Shown: piece after piece, positions 17,366-26,596 of the stretch
How positions within the stretch are numbered: position 1 is the stretch's first letter
Layout of the letters: every line of letters begins with the position of its first letter
Source of the DNA: Antarctobacter aquimaris
GTDB taxonomy: Bacteria; Pseudomonadota; Alphaproteobacteria; Rhodobacterales; Rhodobacteraceae
Reading direction: 5' to 3'
Length of the DNA: 64,000 nucleotides
NCBI RefSeq assembly: GCF_900184945.1
Contig: NZ_FXYF01000010.1
Location: forward strand, 113,346 to 177,345
Translations under genes and position numbers: made by a program
Notes under the pieces: model-generated
Databases searched by the model: none
The model's input: the letters and a program-made list of their open reading frames with translations, nothing else
Told to the model about the DNA's origin: nothing

Positions 17366-18505
17366 ATGACCGATCCAGTCGACCTGACCGCCCGCCTCGT
17401 CCGCTGTCCCTCGGTCACGCCTAAGGAAGGCGGCGCGCTGGTGCTGCTTCACGACCTGCTGGAGGGCGCCGGTTTCACCTGTGTCCGCGTCGACCGGGGC
17501 GGCACGCCGAACCTGTTTGCCCGTTGGGGGGACAAGGGTCATTCCCGCACCTTCGGCTTCAACGGTCACACCGACGTGGTGCCCATCGGCAATCGCGCGG
17601 ACTGGACGCATGACCCATTCGGCGCCGAGATCGTGGACGGCTTTCTCTACGGCCGTGGCGCGACGGACATGAAATCCGGCGTTGCCGCCTTTGCCGCCGC
17701 GGCAGTCGATTTCGTCAAGGACACGCCACCCGACGGCGCGGTGATCCTAGCGATCACCGGCGACGAGGAGGGCGACGCCGACCACGGCACCGTCGCCCTG
17801 CTGGACTGGATGGCCGAGCACGACGAACGGATGTCCGTCTGCCTGGTGGGTGAGCCGACCAGCCCCGATCACATGGGCCAGATGATGAAGATCGGGCGAC
17901 GCGGCTCGCTCTCGGCCTGGTTCACCGTCAATGGCAAGCAGGGCCATTCCGCCTATCCGCATCGCGCGCTGAACCCGATGCCCGCCATGGCGCGGCTGAT
18001 GGACCGGCTGTCCAGCCATGTGCTGGACGAGGGCACCGCGCATTTCGACCCCTCGACGCTGGCGGTGGTGACCATCGACACCGGCAACGGGGCGACCAAC
18101 GTGATCCCCGCGCAGACCCGCGCCACGGTCAACATCCGCTACAACGACACCCACACCGGCGCCGCGCTGTCGGACTGGCTGCGGCAGGAGGCGGCCGAGG
18201 TCGACGCCGCCTTCGGCACCCGGACCGAGGTGCGGATCAAGATCTCGGGCGAGAGCTTTCTCACCCCGCCGGGCGCGCTGTCTGACCTCGTGTCGCGGGC
18301 GGTCGCGGTCGAGACCAATGTCACGCCGGAACTGTCCACCACCGGCGGCACCTCCGACGCGCGGTTCGTCAAGGATCACTGCCCGGTGGTCGAATTCGGC
18401 CTCGTGGGCAAGACGATGCACGCGGTCGATGAACGGGTCGAGGTGGCGCAGATCCACCAGCTCAAGTCGATCTACACCCGCATTCTGCAGGACTACTTTG
18501 CCTGA
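17366..18505 (+). CDS. dapE: Succinyl-diaminopimelate desuccinylase
   Basis: A 379-residue M20-family metallohydrolase that removes succinate from N-succinyl-LL-diaminopimelate in the lysine/peptidoglycan pathway. The two-zinc motifs are present: [28 protein letters not shown] with the catalytic Glu, and CLVGEPTS. The dimerisation segment [11 protein letters not shown] and the late [11 protein letters not shown] are family-specific. An AAAAGGAGC ribosome-binding site precedes the ATG at 17366. Its 3' end overlaps the likely TTG start of the next gene. Confidence 0.95.
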   Translation: MTDPVDLTARLVRCPSVTPKEGGALVLLHDLLEGAGFTCVRVDRGGTPNLFARWGDKGHSRTFGFNGHTDVVPIGNRADWTHDPFGAEIVDGFLYGRGATDMKSGVAAFAAAAVDFVKDTPPDGAVILAITGDEEGDADHGTVALLDWMAEHDERMSVCLVGEPTSPDHMGQMMKIGRRGSLSAWFTVNGKQGHSAYPHRALNPMPAMARLMDRLSSHVLDEGTAHFDPSTLAVVTIDTGNGATNVIPAQTRATVNIRYNDTHTGAALSDWLRQEAAEVDAAFGTRTEVRIKISGESFLTPPGALSDLVSRAVAVETNVTPELSTTGGTSDARFVKDHCPVVEFGLVGKTMHAVDERVEVAQIHQLKSIYTRILQDYFA

Positions 18506-19124
18506 GGCACGCCGCGCCCCGGGCCTGACCCGGGGCCTCCTTCGTGCCCGGCCCACGCTGATCGTCATGCTCAAGGTGCCGCGCCCGGGCCGGGTCAAGA
18601 CCCGGCTGGCGCGCGACATCGGCAGCACGACCGCCGCTTGGTGGTTCCGCCACCAGGTGACGCGCCTGCTGCGTCGCCTGCGCGACCCGCGCTGGCGCAT
18701 CGTGCTGGCCGTCGCGCCCGACCGCGAGGGGCTTACGTCCCGCATCTGGCCCGCCGGTCTGCCGCGGCTACCACAGGGACCGGGCGATCTGGGCCAGCGC
18801 ATGGCGCGCGCCCTGCGCGCCGCCCCGCCCGGCCCGGTCTGCCTGATCGGCGCCGACATTCCCGGCGTGACCCGCGCCCACATCGCCCGCGCCTTTGCCG
18901 CGCTGGGCGCGGCCGAGGCCGTCTTTGGCCCCGCGCCCGATGGCGGCTACTGGCTGGTCGGCCTGCGCAACGCCTCGCGCGTGCCGAATTCGCTGTTCGA
19001 CGGGGTGCGCTGGTCATCCGAACAGGCCCTGTCGGACACCCTCGCCTCAATCCCCGGAACCCGCGTCGCGCTGGTGGACGTGCTGCATGATGTAGACACG
19101 GCAGAGGATCTGCGCGCCCGCTGA
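18498..19124 (+). CDS. DUF2064/TIGR04282 glycosyltransferase-like protein
   Basis: A ~208-residue protein with a nucleotidyl/glycosyltransferase-like fold. The family's first strand and loop ([19 protein letters not shown]) must be included, which requires starting upstream of the ATG at 18567. The best candidate is the TTG at 18498, overlapping the end of dapE by 8 bases. Further motifs are [22 protein letters not shown] and [14 protein letters not shown]. Some relatives act in arsenosugar biosynthesis, but nothing nearby supports that here. The start codon remains uncertain. Confidence 0.78.
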   Translation: MPEARRAPGLTRGLLRARPTLIVMLKVPRPGRVKTRLARDIGSTTAAWWFRHQVTRLLRRLRDPRWRIVLAVAPDREGLTSRIWPAGLPRLPQGPGDLGQRMARALRAAPPGPVCLIGADIPGVTRAHIARAFAALGAAEAVFGPAPDGGYWLVGLRNASRVPNSLFDGVRWSSEQALSDTLASIPGTRVALVDVLHDVDTAEDLRAR

Positions 19125-19165
19125 ATCGACATGACGCCGCCCCGCGCGCGTGTTACCTGAGCGCC

Positions 19166-21463
19166 ATGAGCAAGCTGCCCACCAAGGCCGATATCCTCGA
19201 CTGGATCTCCGCCAACCCGACCCTCACCGCGAAACGCGACATCGCCAAGGCCTTTGGCATCAAGGGCGCTGACCGCATCGACCTCAAGCGCCTCCTGCGC
19301 GAGCTCGAGGAAGAGGGCCATCTGGAAAAACGCAAGAAGACCTACCGCGACCCCGACCGCCTGCCGCCGGTCAGCGTGTTGCAGGTCAAGGAACCCGACG
19401 CCAACGGCGACCTGTTCGCCAAGCCGCTGGAATGGCACGGCGAAGGGGTGGAGCCGATCATCCTGATCATGCCGCGCGCCTCCGATCCCGCGCTGGGCGA
19501 AGGCGACCGTATCCTCGCCCGGCTCCAGGTGGTGCACGAGGCCGACCACAACTACGAGGCCCGGCTGATCCGCCGCATCGGCGCCAGCCCGCGCCGCGTG
19601 GTCGGCATCTTCCGCAAGGGCGCCGAGGGCGGGCGGATCGTGCCCATCGACAAGGGCGCGGTGCAGGAATGGACAGTCGCCCCCGACGCCACCGGCGGCG
19701 CGCAGGAGGGCGAGCTGGTCGAGGCAGAACAGGCCGGACCCGCGCGCAACCGCCTTGGCCCGCCGCGCGCGCGCATCGTGCTGCGGCTGGGTGACCCGAC
19801 GGCGCCGCGCGCCGTGTCGCTGATCGCCATCCACCAGCACGGCATCCCCGACGATTTCCCCGAGGACGTGCTGGCCGAGGCCGACCAGATGAAGCCTGCC
19901 GGGCTCAAGGACCGCACCGACCTGCGCGACCTGCCGCTGATCACCATCGACCCCTGGGATGCCCGCGACCACGACGATGCCGTCTATGCCGAACCGGACG
20001 AGGACCCCAAGAACGCAGGCGGCCATATCCTCTGGGTCGCCATCGCCGACGTGGCCCATTACGTCACCCCGGGCTCCGCGCTCGACCGCGAGGCGAGGAC
20101 CCGGGGCAACTCTTCCTACTTCCCCGACCGGGTCGTTCCGATGCTGCCCGACCGGCTGTCGGGCGACCTCTGCTCGCTGCACGAGGGCGTGCCGCGCGCC
20201 GTCATCGCGGTGCGGATGCGCATCGACGCCGAGGGCAACAAGCTGGGGCAAAAGTTCGTGCGCGGGCTGATGCGCTCACCCGCGTCGCTCAACTACCAGG
20301 AGGTGCAGGCCGCCATCGACGGCCAGCCCAACGACAAGACCGGCCCGCTGCTGGAGCCTGTGCTGAAACCACTCTATGCCGCCTATGCCGCGCTCAGGGC
20401 CGCGCGCGAACGGCGTCAGCCGCTGGACCTCGACCTGCCGGAGCGCAAGATCGTGCTGGACGAGGACGGCAAGGTGACCTCGGTCGATTTCGCCGACCGG
20501 CTAGAGGCGCACAAGCTGATCGAGGAATTCATGGTGCTGGCCAATGTCGCCGCTGCCGAGACTCTGGTGGCCAAGGACACGCCGCTGCTGTTCCGCGTCC
20601 ACGAGGAGCCGCCGCCGGACAAGCTGGAGAGCTTGCGCGACACAGCCGAGGCCGCCGGGCTGACGCTGGCCAAGGGACAGGTGCTGAAGACCCAGCACCT
20701 GAACAACCTGCTGCACCAGGCGGCAGGCACCGGCGAGGCCGAGCTGATCAACATGGCCACGCTGCGCAGCATGACGCAGGCCTATTACAGCCCGAAGAAT
20801 TTCCACCACTTCGGGCTCGCGCTGATGAACTACGCGCATTTCACCTCGCCGATCCGTCGCTATTCGGATCTGGTGGTGCACCGCGGTCTGATCTCGGCGC
20901 ACAAGTGGGGCGACGACGGCCTCAGCGTGCAGGATATCGAGACGCTGGAGCGCACCGCGCAGCACATCAGCGACACCGAACGCCGCTCGATGATGGCCGA
21001 GCGGGACACCACGGACCGCTACCTGGCCGCCTATCTCTCGGATCGCCTCGGCGCCGAATTCACCGGGCGCATTTCGGGCATCGCCAAGTTCGGCGTGTTT
21101 GTGAAGCTGGACGAGACCGGGGCCGACGGGCTGATCCCGATCGGCACCCTGGGCAACGAGTATTTCCACTTTGACCGCGATGCCGGGACCCTGATGGGCG
21201 CCAGCACGGGCCGGATGATCGGGCTGGGGATGCGCGCGCGGGTCAAGCTGGTCGAGGCCGCGCCGGTCACCGGCGGCATCGCCTTTGAACTGCTGGAGCT
21301 GGACGACGAGGGCTATGAAAGCACCAGCGGCGGCGGCAAGCCGCGCGGTTTCGGCCGTGGCCGCAAGGGCGGCCCCGCGCCCCGGCGCAAGCTGGGCAAG
21401 GCCAAGGCCAAGGACGCCAAGACCAAGCGCAAGCTGACCCGGCAAAAACGCGAGAAACGCTGA
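19166..21463 (+). CDS. rnr: Ribonuclease R
   Basis: A 765-residue 3'-5' exoribonuclease that degrades structured RNA. It has an N-terminal winged-helix part (TKADILDWISANPTLTAKRD) and cold-shock-like domains. The RNB catalytic domain has the Asp cluster in DPWDARDHDDAVY and MNYAHFTSPIRRYSDLVVHR. A C-terminal S1 domain (FTGRISGIAKFGVFVKLDE) follows. The tail after ~715 is strongly basic (GRGRKGGPAPRRKLGKAKAK), as in RNase R, and probably helps RNA binding. The start at 19166 agrees with the family. Confidence 0.95.
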   Translation: MSKLPTKADILDWISANPTLTAKRDIAKAFGIKGADRIDLKRLLRELEEEGHLEKRKKTYRDPDRLPPVSVLQVKEPDANGDLFAKPLEWHGEGVEPIILIMPRASDPALGEGDRILARLQVVHEADHNYEARLIRRIGASPRRVVGIFRKGAEGGRIVPIDKGAVQEWTVAPDATGGAQEGELVEAEQAGPARNRLGPPRARIVLRLGDPTAPRAVSLIAIHQHGIPDDFPEDVLAEADQMKPAGLKDRTDLRDLPLITIDPWDARDHDDAVYAEPDEDPKNAGGHILWVAIADVAHYVTPGSALDREARTRGNSSYFPDRVVPMLPDRLSGDLCSLHEGVPRAVIAVRMRIDAEGNKLGQKFVRGLMRSPASLNYQEVQAAIDGQPNDKTGPLLEPVLKPLYAAYAALRAARERRQPLDLDLPERKIVLDEDGKVTSVDFADRLEAHKLIEEFMVLANVAAAETLVAKDTPLLFRVHEEPPPDKLESLRDTAEAAGLTLAKGQVLKTQHLNNLLHQAAGTGEAELINMATLRSMTQAYYSPKNFHHFGLALMNYAHFTSPIRRYSDLVVHRGLISAHKWGDDGLSVQDIETLERTAQHISDTERRSMMAERDTTDRYLAAYLSDRLGAEFTGRISGIAKFGVFVKLDETGADGLIPIGTLGNEYFHFDRDAGTLMGASTGRMIGLGMRARVKLVEAAPVTGGIAFELLELDDEGYESTSGGGKPRGFGRGRKGGPAPRRKLGKAKAKDAKTKRKLTRQKREKR

Positions 21464-21581
21464 GCCGCTTCCGTCGCGCCACGCGGCGGCGGGAAACCGC
21501 GGGCGATCCGCGTTTGTTCTTCGCACAAGGCGCCTCTCGCGTTAAGGTGGTGGAAAACAAACGGGCAGCAGGATCAGATTC

Positions 21582-22934
21582 ATGACGTGGCGCGTGTGTC
21601 CCGGGCTCTTCGCCCTTTATTTCATGGCTTCTCCGGCCCTGGCCGAGACGGTCAAGGTGTCCCCGCGCCCCGTCGCCCGGGGCGAGACCGTGGCAGAACC
21701 GGAGTTGGTCAGCCGCGCCGCCGCCAGCCTGGACGGCATCGGCACCATCCGCCCCGTGGGCCGCCCCGCCGGGCTGGAGGCCGAGACGGCCCTGACAGCG
21801 CCCATCACCGGCACGCAGGAGGGGTTCCGCGCCTGGATCGTCGATTTCCGGCCCCGCGCCCTGGCGGCCGGGATCGACGCGCAGATCTATGATACCGCGT
21901 TCAAGGACGTGAGTTTTGACCGCAAGGTGGTGGAACGCGACCGCAACCAGTCCGAGTTCACCAAGACGATCTGGGATTACCTCGACAGCGCCGCGTCGGA
22001 CGCGCGCGTCTCAAACGGCAAGGCGGCGCTGAAAAAGCACCGGGCGCTGCTGGACAGGATCGAGGCCGAATACGGCGTGCAGAAAGAGATCGTCGTGGCG
22101 ATCTGGGGGCTGGAGTCGGCCTACGGCACCTTCAAGGGCAGCACCCCGGTGATCGAGGCCATGGCCAGCCTGGCCTACGACGCGCGCCGGGCGGAGTTCT
22201 TCGAGGCGCAGCTGATCGACGCGCTGATGATCCTGCAACAGGGCCATACCACGCCGGACAACCTGCTGGGCTCCTGGGCCGGTGCCATGGGGCACACGCA
22301 GTTCATGCCGGGGTCCTTCCAGACGCTGGCGGTGGATCATGACGGCGACGGGCACCGCGACATCTGGGGCGAGGATCCGGCCGACGCGCTGGCCTCGACC
22401 GCGAACTACCTCAAGTCGAACGGCTGGCAGACCGGCGTGCCCTGGGGCGTCGAGGTGACGCTGCCCAAGGGCTTTGACTACATGGAGGCCAAGCGCGAGT
22501 TGACCCGCCTTCCGTCAGCCTGGGCGCGCAAGGGTGTGCTGGGGCTCGACGGTCAGCCGGTGCAGGATTTCGGAGAGGCCTCGGTGCTGCTGCCGGCGGG
22601 GCACAAGGGCGCGGCCTTCCTGGTGTTCGACAACTTCGAGGTGATCGAGACCTACAACACGGCGGACGCCTACGTGATCGGGGTCGGGCACCTGGCGGAT
22701 CGGATTTCCGGCGGCAGGCCGATCCAGGGCACCTGGCCGCGCGGCGACCGGGCGCTGACCTTCATGGAGCGGATCGAGCTGCAAAAGCGGCTGACGGCGG
22801 AAGGATTCGACACCCAGGGGATCGATGCCAAGATCGGGCCGCTGACGGTGGAGGCGGTACGGCAGTACCAGCGCGCGCAGGGGCTGGTGCCGGACGGCTA
22901 TGCTTCGCTCGCGGTGCTGAACCGGCTGCGCTGA
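21582..22934 (+). CDS. mltB: Lytic murein transglycosylase, MltB family
   Basis: A 450-residue periplasmic enzyme that cleaves peptidoglycan glycan strands with 1,6-anhydro formation. Residues 1-21 are a signal peptide ending SPALA. The SLT_2 domain (about 80-370) has the catalytic Glu in AIWGLESAYGTF plus GAMGHTQFMPGSF and DGDGHRDIW. The C-terminal ~60 residues are a peptidoglycan-binding domain (KIGPLTVEAVRQYQRAQGL). No lipobox is seen, so it is probably soluble. A GC hairpin lies just behind the stop. Confidence 0.9.
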   Translation: MTWRVCPGLFALYFMASPALAETVKVSPRPVARGETVAEPELVSRAAASLDGIGTIRPVGRPAGLEAETALTAPITGTQEGFRAWIVDFRPRALAAGIDAQIYDTAFKDVSFDRKVVERDRNQSEFTKTIWDYLDSAASDARVSNGKAALKKHRALLDRIEAEYGVQKEIVVAIWGLESAYGTFKGSTPVIEAMASLAYDARRAEFFEAQLIDALMILQQGHTTPDNLLGSWAGAMGHTQFMPGSFQTLAVDHDGDGHRDIWGEDPADALASTANYLKSNGWQTGVPWGVEVTLPKGFDYMEAKRELTRLPSAWARKGVLGLDGQPVQDFGEASVLLPAGHKGAAFLVFDNFEVIETYNTADAYVIGVGHLADRISGGRPIQGTWPRGDRALTFMERIELQKRLTAEGFDTQGIDAKIGPLTVEAVRQYQRAQGLVPDGYASLAVLNRLR

Positions 22935-22945
22935 CGGGGCGGTTT

Positions 22946-22966
22946 CGCCGCGCCGGGTGCGCGGCG
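22946..22966 (+). terminator. Hairpin behind mltB
   Basis: Perfect 8-bp stem CGCCGCGC/GCGCGGCG with a CGGGT loop, 11 bp behind the mltB stop. It is followed by GGGGCTCTGCCCCC, a second hairpin belonging to the dispersed element family. There is no T-tract. Confidence 0.45.
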
Positions 22967-22970
22967 ACCG

Positions 22971-23022
22971 GATGGGGCTCTGCCCCCACACCCCTGGAAT
23001 ATTGTCGGACCCAAGATGTCAC
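22971..23022 (+). repeat. Dispersed intergenic element, partial copy
   Basis: Contains GGGGCTCTGCCCCC, CCCTGGAATATTG and GACCCAAGATG behind mltB. The block order matches the elements at 1728 and 16078 but the sequence is diverged. Confidence 0.35.
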
Positions 23023-23041
23023 GCGGCCGGAACAGGGCGGC

Positions 23042-23524
23042 TCAGAAACCGCGTTCCTCGCAGGGACCGCCGACAAAGCAGCGGTGCAAGCGGTCGAGGT
23101 CCGCCCTTGCAGGGTTCGGGTACAACCAGTTGCCGCAGACCTCGGCCGGGATCACCCGCTTGCCGCCCTCGTGCCGGATGAAGGCCAGGTAGCGCCGACC
23201 GCTCTGCGGGCGGATGCACCACGGACCGAGGCATTGCACGCGCAGGGTGACATTGGCCTGGAAATCCCTGTTGAACCCGGTGCTGTCCAGCGACTTGCCC
23301 ACGAACTGCGCGCGGATGTCGGTCTGCGGCGGGCCGTCTTCCTGGCGGTCGATGTCCACAACGGGCAACCGACCTTCGTCAAAGTCGAGCCGGCCGACGG
23401 CGATGCCCCAGCGGTCACTGGACTGCTCGGCAACTTTGAAGTCGCTCACCGGGTCCGGCGACAGGCAGGACAGTGACAGGGCGGGGGTGGCCAGCATGCC
23501 GAAAGCAAAGGCGATCCAGCGCAT
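23042..23524 (-). CDS. Secreted hypothetical protein, Cys-rich
   Basis: A 160-residue protein with a signal peptide ([20 protein letters not shown]). The mature part has several cysteines (QCLGPWC, VCGNW, RCFVGGPC), probably paired as disulfides in the periplasm. No family was recognised; it is a plausible beta-rich protein. The ATG at 23524 overlaps the stop of rppH by one base (TGATG), so it is co-translated with rppH. Confidence 0.65.
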   Translation of the reverse strand: MRWIAFAFGMLATPALSLSCLSPDPVSDFKVAEQSSDRWGIAVGRLDFDEGRLPVVDIDRQEDGPPQTDIRAQFVGKSLDSTGFNRDFQANVTLRVQCLGPWCIRPQSGRRYLAFIRHEGGKRVIPAEVCGNWLYPNPARADLDRLHRCFVGGPCEERGF

Positions 23525-24009
23525 CACAGGTGCTCCCTGAATTCTTCGACAACCCGGGCGTAGACGGGCCGTTTGAACGGGACGATCTGGGCCACGACCT
23601 CGTCAGGCGCCAGCCAGCGCCACTCGGAAAACTCCTGATGATCGTCTGCGTCGATGCGCACCTGGTCGTCGGTGCCGTGGAAGCGCACCAGAAACCACTT
23701 CTGCTTCTGCCCCTTGTAGCGGCCTTTCCAAATCCTGGGCACGATGTCGTGCGGCAAGTCGTAGGTGATCCAGCCCTCTGTCTCGGCCTCCACGGTCACC
23801 AGGTCCGGTGTCACGCCGGTTTCTTCCTGCAACTCGCGCAGCGCGGCGGCGCGCGGGTCCTCATCCTTGTCGATCCCGCCCTGTGGCATTTGCCAGGCCG
23901 GGACCTCGCTGTCGTACCGCTGGCCGACAAAGGCATGGCCCTTGGCATTGACCAGCATCACCCCGACGTTGCGGCGATATGGCAGGTGGGCGATCTCCTC
24001 TGGCGTCAT
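23524..24009 (-). CDS. rppH: RNA 5'-pyrophosphohydrolase
   Basis: A 161-residue Nudix hydrolase that removes pyrophosphate from triphosphorylated 5' RNA ends and starts mRNA decay. The Nudix box is [20 protein letters not shown]. The alphaproteobacterial RppH signatures [31 protein letters not shown] and EFSEWRWL are all present. It is the first gene of a two-gene unit with the secreted hypothetical protein. Confidence 0.92.
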   Translation of the reverse strand: MTPEEIAHLPYRRNVGVMLVNAKGHAFVGQRYDSEVPAWQMPQGGIDKDEDPRAAALRELQEETGVTPDLVTVEAETEGWITYDLPHDIVPRIWKGRYKGQKQKWFLVRFHGTDDQVRIDADDHQEFSEWRWLAPDEVVAQIVPFKRPVYARVVEEFREHL

Positions 24010-24089
24010 GGGTGGCCCCTTTCGATTGTGCGTCCGCCCCTTGTAGAGGCTGCGGACGCCGATCCGTCAAGCCCGCCCGCCAAAACGAA

Positions 24090-24117
24090 AACCGGCGGCC
24101 CCTTCGGACCGCCGGTT
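24090..24117 (-). terminator. Rho-independent terminator of ctpA
   Basis: Perfect 9-bp stem AACCGGCGG/CCGCCGGTT. Read leftward, the hairpin is followed by TTTTCGTTTTGG. It lies 24 bp behind the ctpA stop and upstream of rppH, so rppH needs its own promoter. Confidence 0.75.
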
Positions 24118-24141
24118 GTCAAAGCGCAGGGAGCGGCGCGA

Positions 24142-25476
24142 TCAGTTGCGCGGTGCCAGCGCCGACAGGCCCTTGAGGATGTCGATGGCATAGGCCAACT
24201 GGTAGTCCTCTTCGCGGAGCTTGGCGGCGGCCTCGGCCTTGGCGCGGTCGGCCTCGATCTGCTCGATCTCCTCGGGGGTCAGCGAATCGTTGTCGAGGCT
24301 GCCGCGCAGGTCCGCTTCGGAGCGGCTGAAGGGGTTCGTCGATTCCTCCTCCGGCTCGGCATTCGGGTCGCGGCGGGGCTGGGCGACGACGATGTCGGGC
24401 GACACGCCCAACGCCTGGATCGAGCGCCCCGAAGGCGTGTAATACCGCGATGTGGTCAGGCGCATCGCGCCGTTGCCGCGCAGCGGCATCACGGTCTGGA
24501 CCGAGCCCTTGCCAAATGACTTGGTGCCCACGACGATGGCGCGGCGATGATCCTGCAACGCGCCGGCCACGATCTCGGAGGCGGAGGCGGAGCCGCCGTT
24601 GATCAGCACCACCAGTGGCTTGCCCTCGGCCAGGTCGCCGGGCTGGGCGTTGTAGCGGTCGCCATCTGCCGGGTCGCGGCCACGGGTCGACACGATCTCG
24701 CCCTTGTCGAGAAAGGCATCGGCCACGGCGATCGCCTGGTTCAGCAGGCCGCCGGGGTTGTTGCGCAGGTCGATGACAAAGCCGTTGACCTTGTCCATAC
24801 CGCCCGCCGCCTCGATTTCCTTGGCGATGCCGTCGGCGAGGTTGGGATAGGTCTGGTCGTTGAAGGTGGTGATGCGCAGCACGACGGTGCTGCCTTCCAC
24901 GCGCGAGCGCACGGCGGTCAGCTTGATCGTGTCGCGGATGATCGAGACGTCAAAGGGCTCATCGACCCCTTCGCGGACCACAGTGATCACGATCTCGGAC
25001 CCCACCGGCCCGCGCATCATGTCCACCGCCTGGTCCAGCGTCAGGCCCAGCACGGACTCGCGATCGACATGGGTGATGAAGTCACCCGCCTCGATGCCCG
25101 CCTCCATCGCCGGGGTGCCGTCGATCGGCGAGACCACCTTGACAAAGCCGTCCTCCTGCGTGACCTCGATGCCCAGACCGCCGAATTCGCCCCGGGTCTG
25201 CACGCGCATGTCGGCGGCATCGTCGGGCGGCAAGTAGCTGGAATGCGGGTCGAGCGAGGTCAGCATGCCGTTGATGGCCGCCTCGATCAGCTTGGTCTCA
25301 TCAACTTCCTCGACATACTGCGCGCGGATGCGCTCGAAGATGTCGCCGAACAGGTCGAGTTGTTCGTAGACGGTCTGCGACCGGGCCTCCTGAGCCAGCA
25401 AGGGCCCCACGAACTGCGTGGTCGCCACCACCGATGCCAGCGTGCCGCCGACAGCGGCCATCACGAATTTCTTCAT
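24142..25476 (-). CDS. ctpA: S41 carboxyl-terminal processing peptidase
   Basis: A 444-residue periplasmic protease. After the N-terminal signal (MKKFVMAAVGGTLASVVATT) it has a PDZ domain (about 95-180; EFGGLGIEV, TPAMEAGIEAGDFI). The S41 core follows, with the catalytic Ser in GGSASASEIVAG and the Lys in GTKSFGKGSVQ. The C-terminal tail is acidic and helical. It is 7 bp downstream of the EnvC-like gene, which overlaps gpmI, so gpmI-envC-ctpA form one unit ending at the terminator at 24090. The order with EnvC suggests control of peptidoglycan hydrolases. Confidence 0.92.
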   Translation of the reverse strand: MKKFVMAAVGGTLASVVATTQFVGPLLAQEARSQTVYEQLDLFGDIFERIRAQYVEEVDETKLIEAAINGMLTSLDPHSSYLPPDDAADMRVQTRGEFGGLGIEVTQEDGFVKVVSPIDGTPAMEAGIEAGDFITHVDRESVLGLTLDQAVDMMRGPVGSEIVITVVREGVDEPFDVSIIRDTIKLTAVRSRVEGSTVVLRITTFNDQTYPNLADGIAKEIEAAGGMDKVNGFVIDLRNNPGGLLNQAIAVADAFLDKGEIVSTRGRDPADGDRYNAQPGDLAEGKPLVVLINGGSASASEIVAGALQDHRRAIVVGTKSFGKGSVQTVMPLRGNGAMRLTTSRYYTPSGRSIQALGVSPDIVVAQPRRDPNAEPEEESTNPFSRSEADLRGSLDNDSLTPEEIEQIEADRAKAEAAAKLREEDYQLAYAIDILKGLSALAPRN

Positions 25477-25483
25477 TCCTCAG

Positions 25484-26596
25484 TCATCCCTTGTCGGTTG
25501 TGAACCACCGCAGTGGATCGTCGGGCACGTCGCCCTCTCTGACCTCTATATAGAGCGTTTCCGTCCGGCCAGCGCCAGCCCCCTCACCGGAAGGTGACGC
25601 AATATTGCCGGCAGCGCCGCCCATCAGCCCCACCGGCGATCCGGCGGGCACCACCTGCCCCGCTTCGCCATAGGTGGTGTCCAGCCCCGCCAGCACGAAC
25701 ATCAGGTCCGCCTGCGGCTCGAGAATGACCACCAGGCCGTAGTCCAGCAGCGGCCCGGCATAGCGGATCGTGGCCGCCGTGGGGGTTGTCACCAGCGCGC
25801 CGGGGCGGGTCGCGACGACGATGCCGGGGCGGGTCACGCCGGCGGCATCGCGGGCGCCCGCCTCGCGCAGGACAACGCCGCGCACCGGCAGCGGCAGGCG
25901 GCCCTTCTGCTCGGCGATCGGCGGCAGCGGGGCGCTGTCCTCTTCCTCGGTGATCTCGGCCAGGCCCGAAGCGAAGCCCTGCAAGGTCTCGGTGGCCGAG
26001 ATCAGGATGGCGGTGCGGATCGGGTCCTCGGTAAAGCGGCGCGGCAGGTCGGTGCGTTCGGCGATGGCCTGACTCAGCGCGGTGCGCGCGGCCTGCACGC
26101 CGGTCAGGCCCTCCTGCAAGGTGTCGGCCGCGCTTTGTTGCAGGCTGCGCAGGGCCGTGACCTCCTCGAGGTCGGCGCGCAGGGCGGCGGCCTTGGCGGC
26201 CAGCCCCGGCGTGACCTCGGCCACCAGCATCCCGGCGCGGACCGCACCCAGCGGTCCGTCCGGATGCACCAGCGTCTGCGGCGCGACGCGGTCGCCCACC
26301 GCCATCAGCGCGCCCAGCAACTTCGCGACCTCGGCCTCCTGCGCGGCCAGCTTCCGTGCCAACTCGGTCTCGCGGATCGCGGCGGCGCGCAGGCCCTCGC
26401 GCATGGCGGCAAGCCCGTCTTCGTAGGCGCGCACGGTGTCGGTCAGCGCCGCCACCCGGTCCTGCGCGTCCTCGGCGGTATCCAGCAGAACCGAAGCCGC
26501 CTCCAGCGCCTCGGCGGCGGCGCGGGCCTTGTCGCCCGCCTCCTGCGCGGACAGCGGCAGCGCCCAAAGCATCAGGATCACCGCAAGGCGTTTCAC
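25484..26596 (-). CDS. EnvC-type murein hydrolase activator
   Basis: A 370-residue exported protein: signal peptide (MKRLAVILMLWALPLSA), long coiled coil (residues ~20-210), then a C-terminal LytM/M23-like domain (RYAGPLLDYGLVVILEP ... GSPVGLMGG). The zinc-binding His and Asp positions of active M23 enzymes are not seen, so it is more likely a non-catalytic activator of amidases, like EnvC. The GTG at 26596 overlaps the gpmI stop (GTGA), and an ATG at 26572 is the alternative start. The operon gpmI-envC-ctpA is a common alphaproteobacterial arrangement. Confidence 0.82.
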   Translation of the reverse strand: MKRLAVILMLWALPLSAQEAGDKARAAAEALEAASVLLDTAEDAQDRVAALTDTVRAYEDGLAAMREGLRAAAIRETELARKLAAQEAEVAKLLGALMAVGDRVAPQTLVHPDGPLGAVRAGMLVAEVTPGLAAKAAALRADLEEVTALRSLQQSAADTLQEGLTGVQAARTALSQAIAERTDLPRRFTEDPIRTAILISATETLQGFASGLAEITEEEDSAPLPPIAEQKGRLPLPVRGVVLREAGARDAAGVTRPGIVVATRPGALVTTPTAATIRYAGPLLDYGLVVILEPQADLMFVLAGLDTTYGEAGQVVPAGSPVGLMGGAAGNIASPSGEGAGAGRTETLYIEVREGDVPDDPLRWFTTDKG

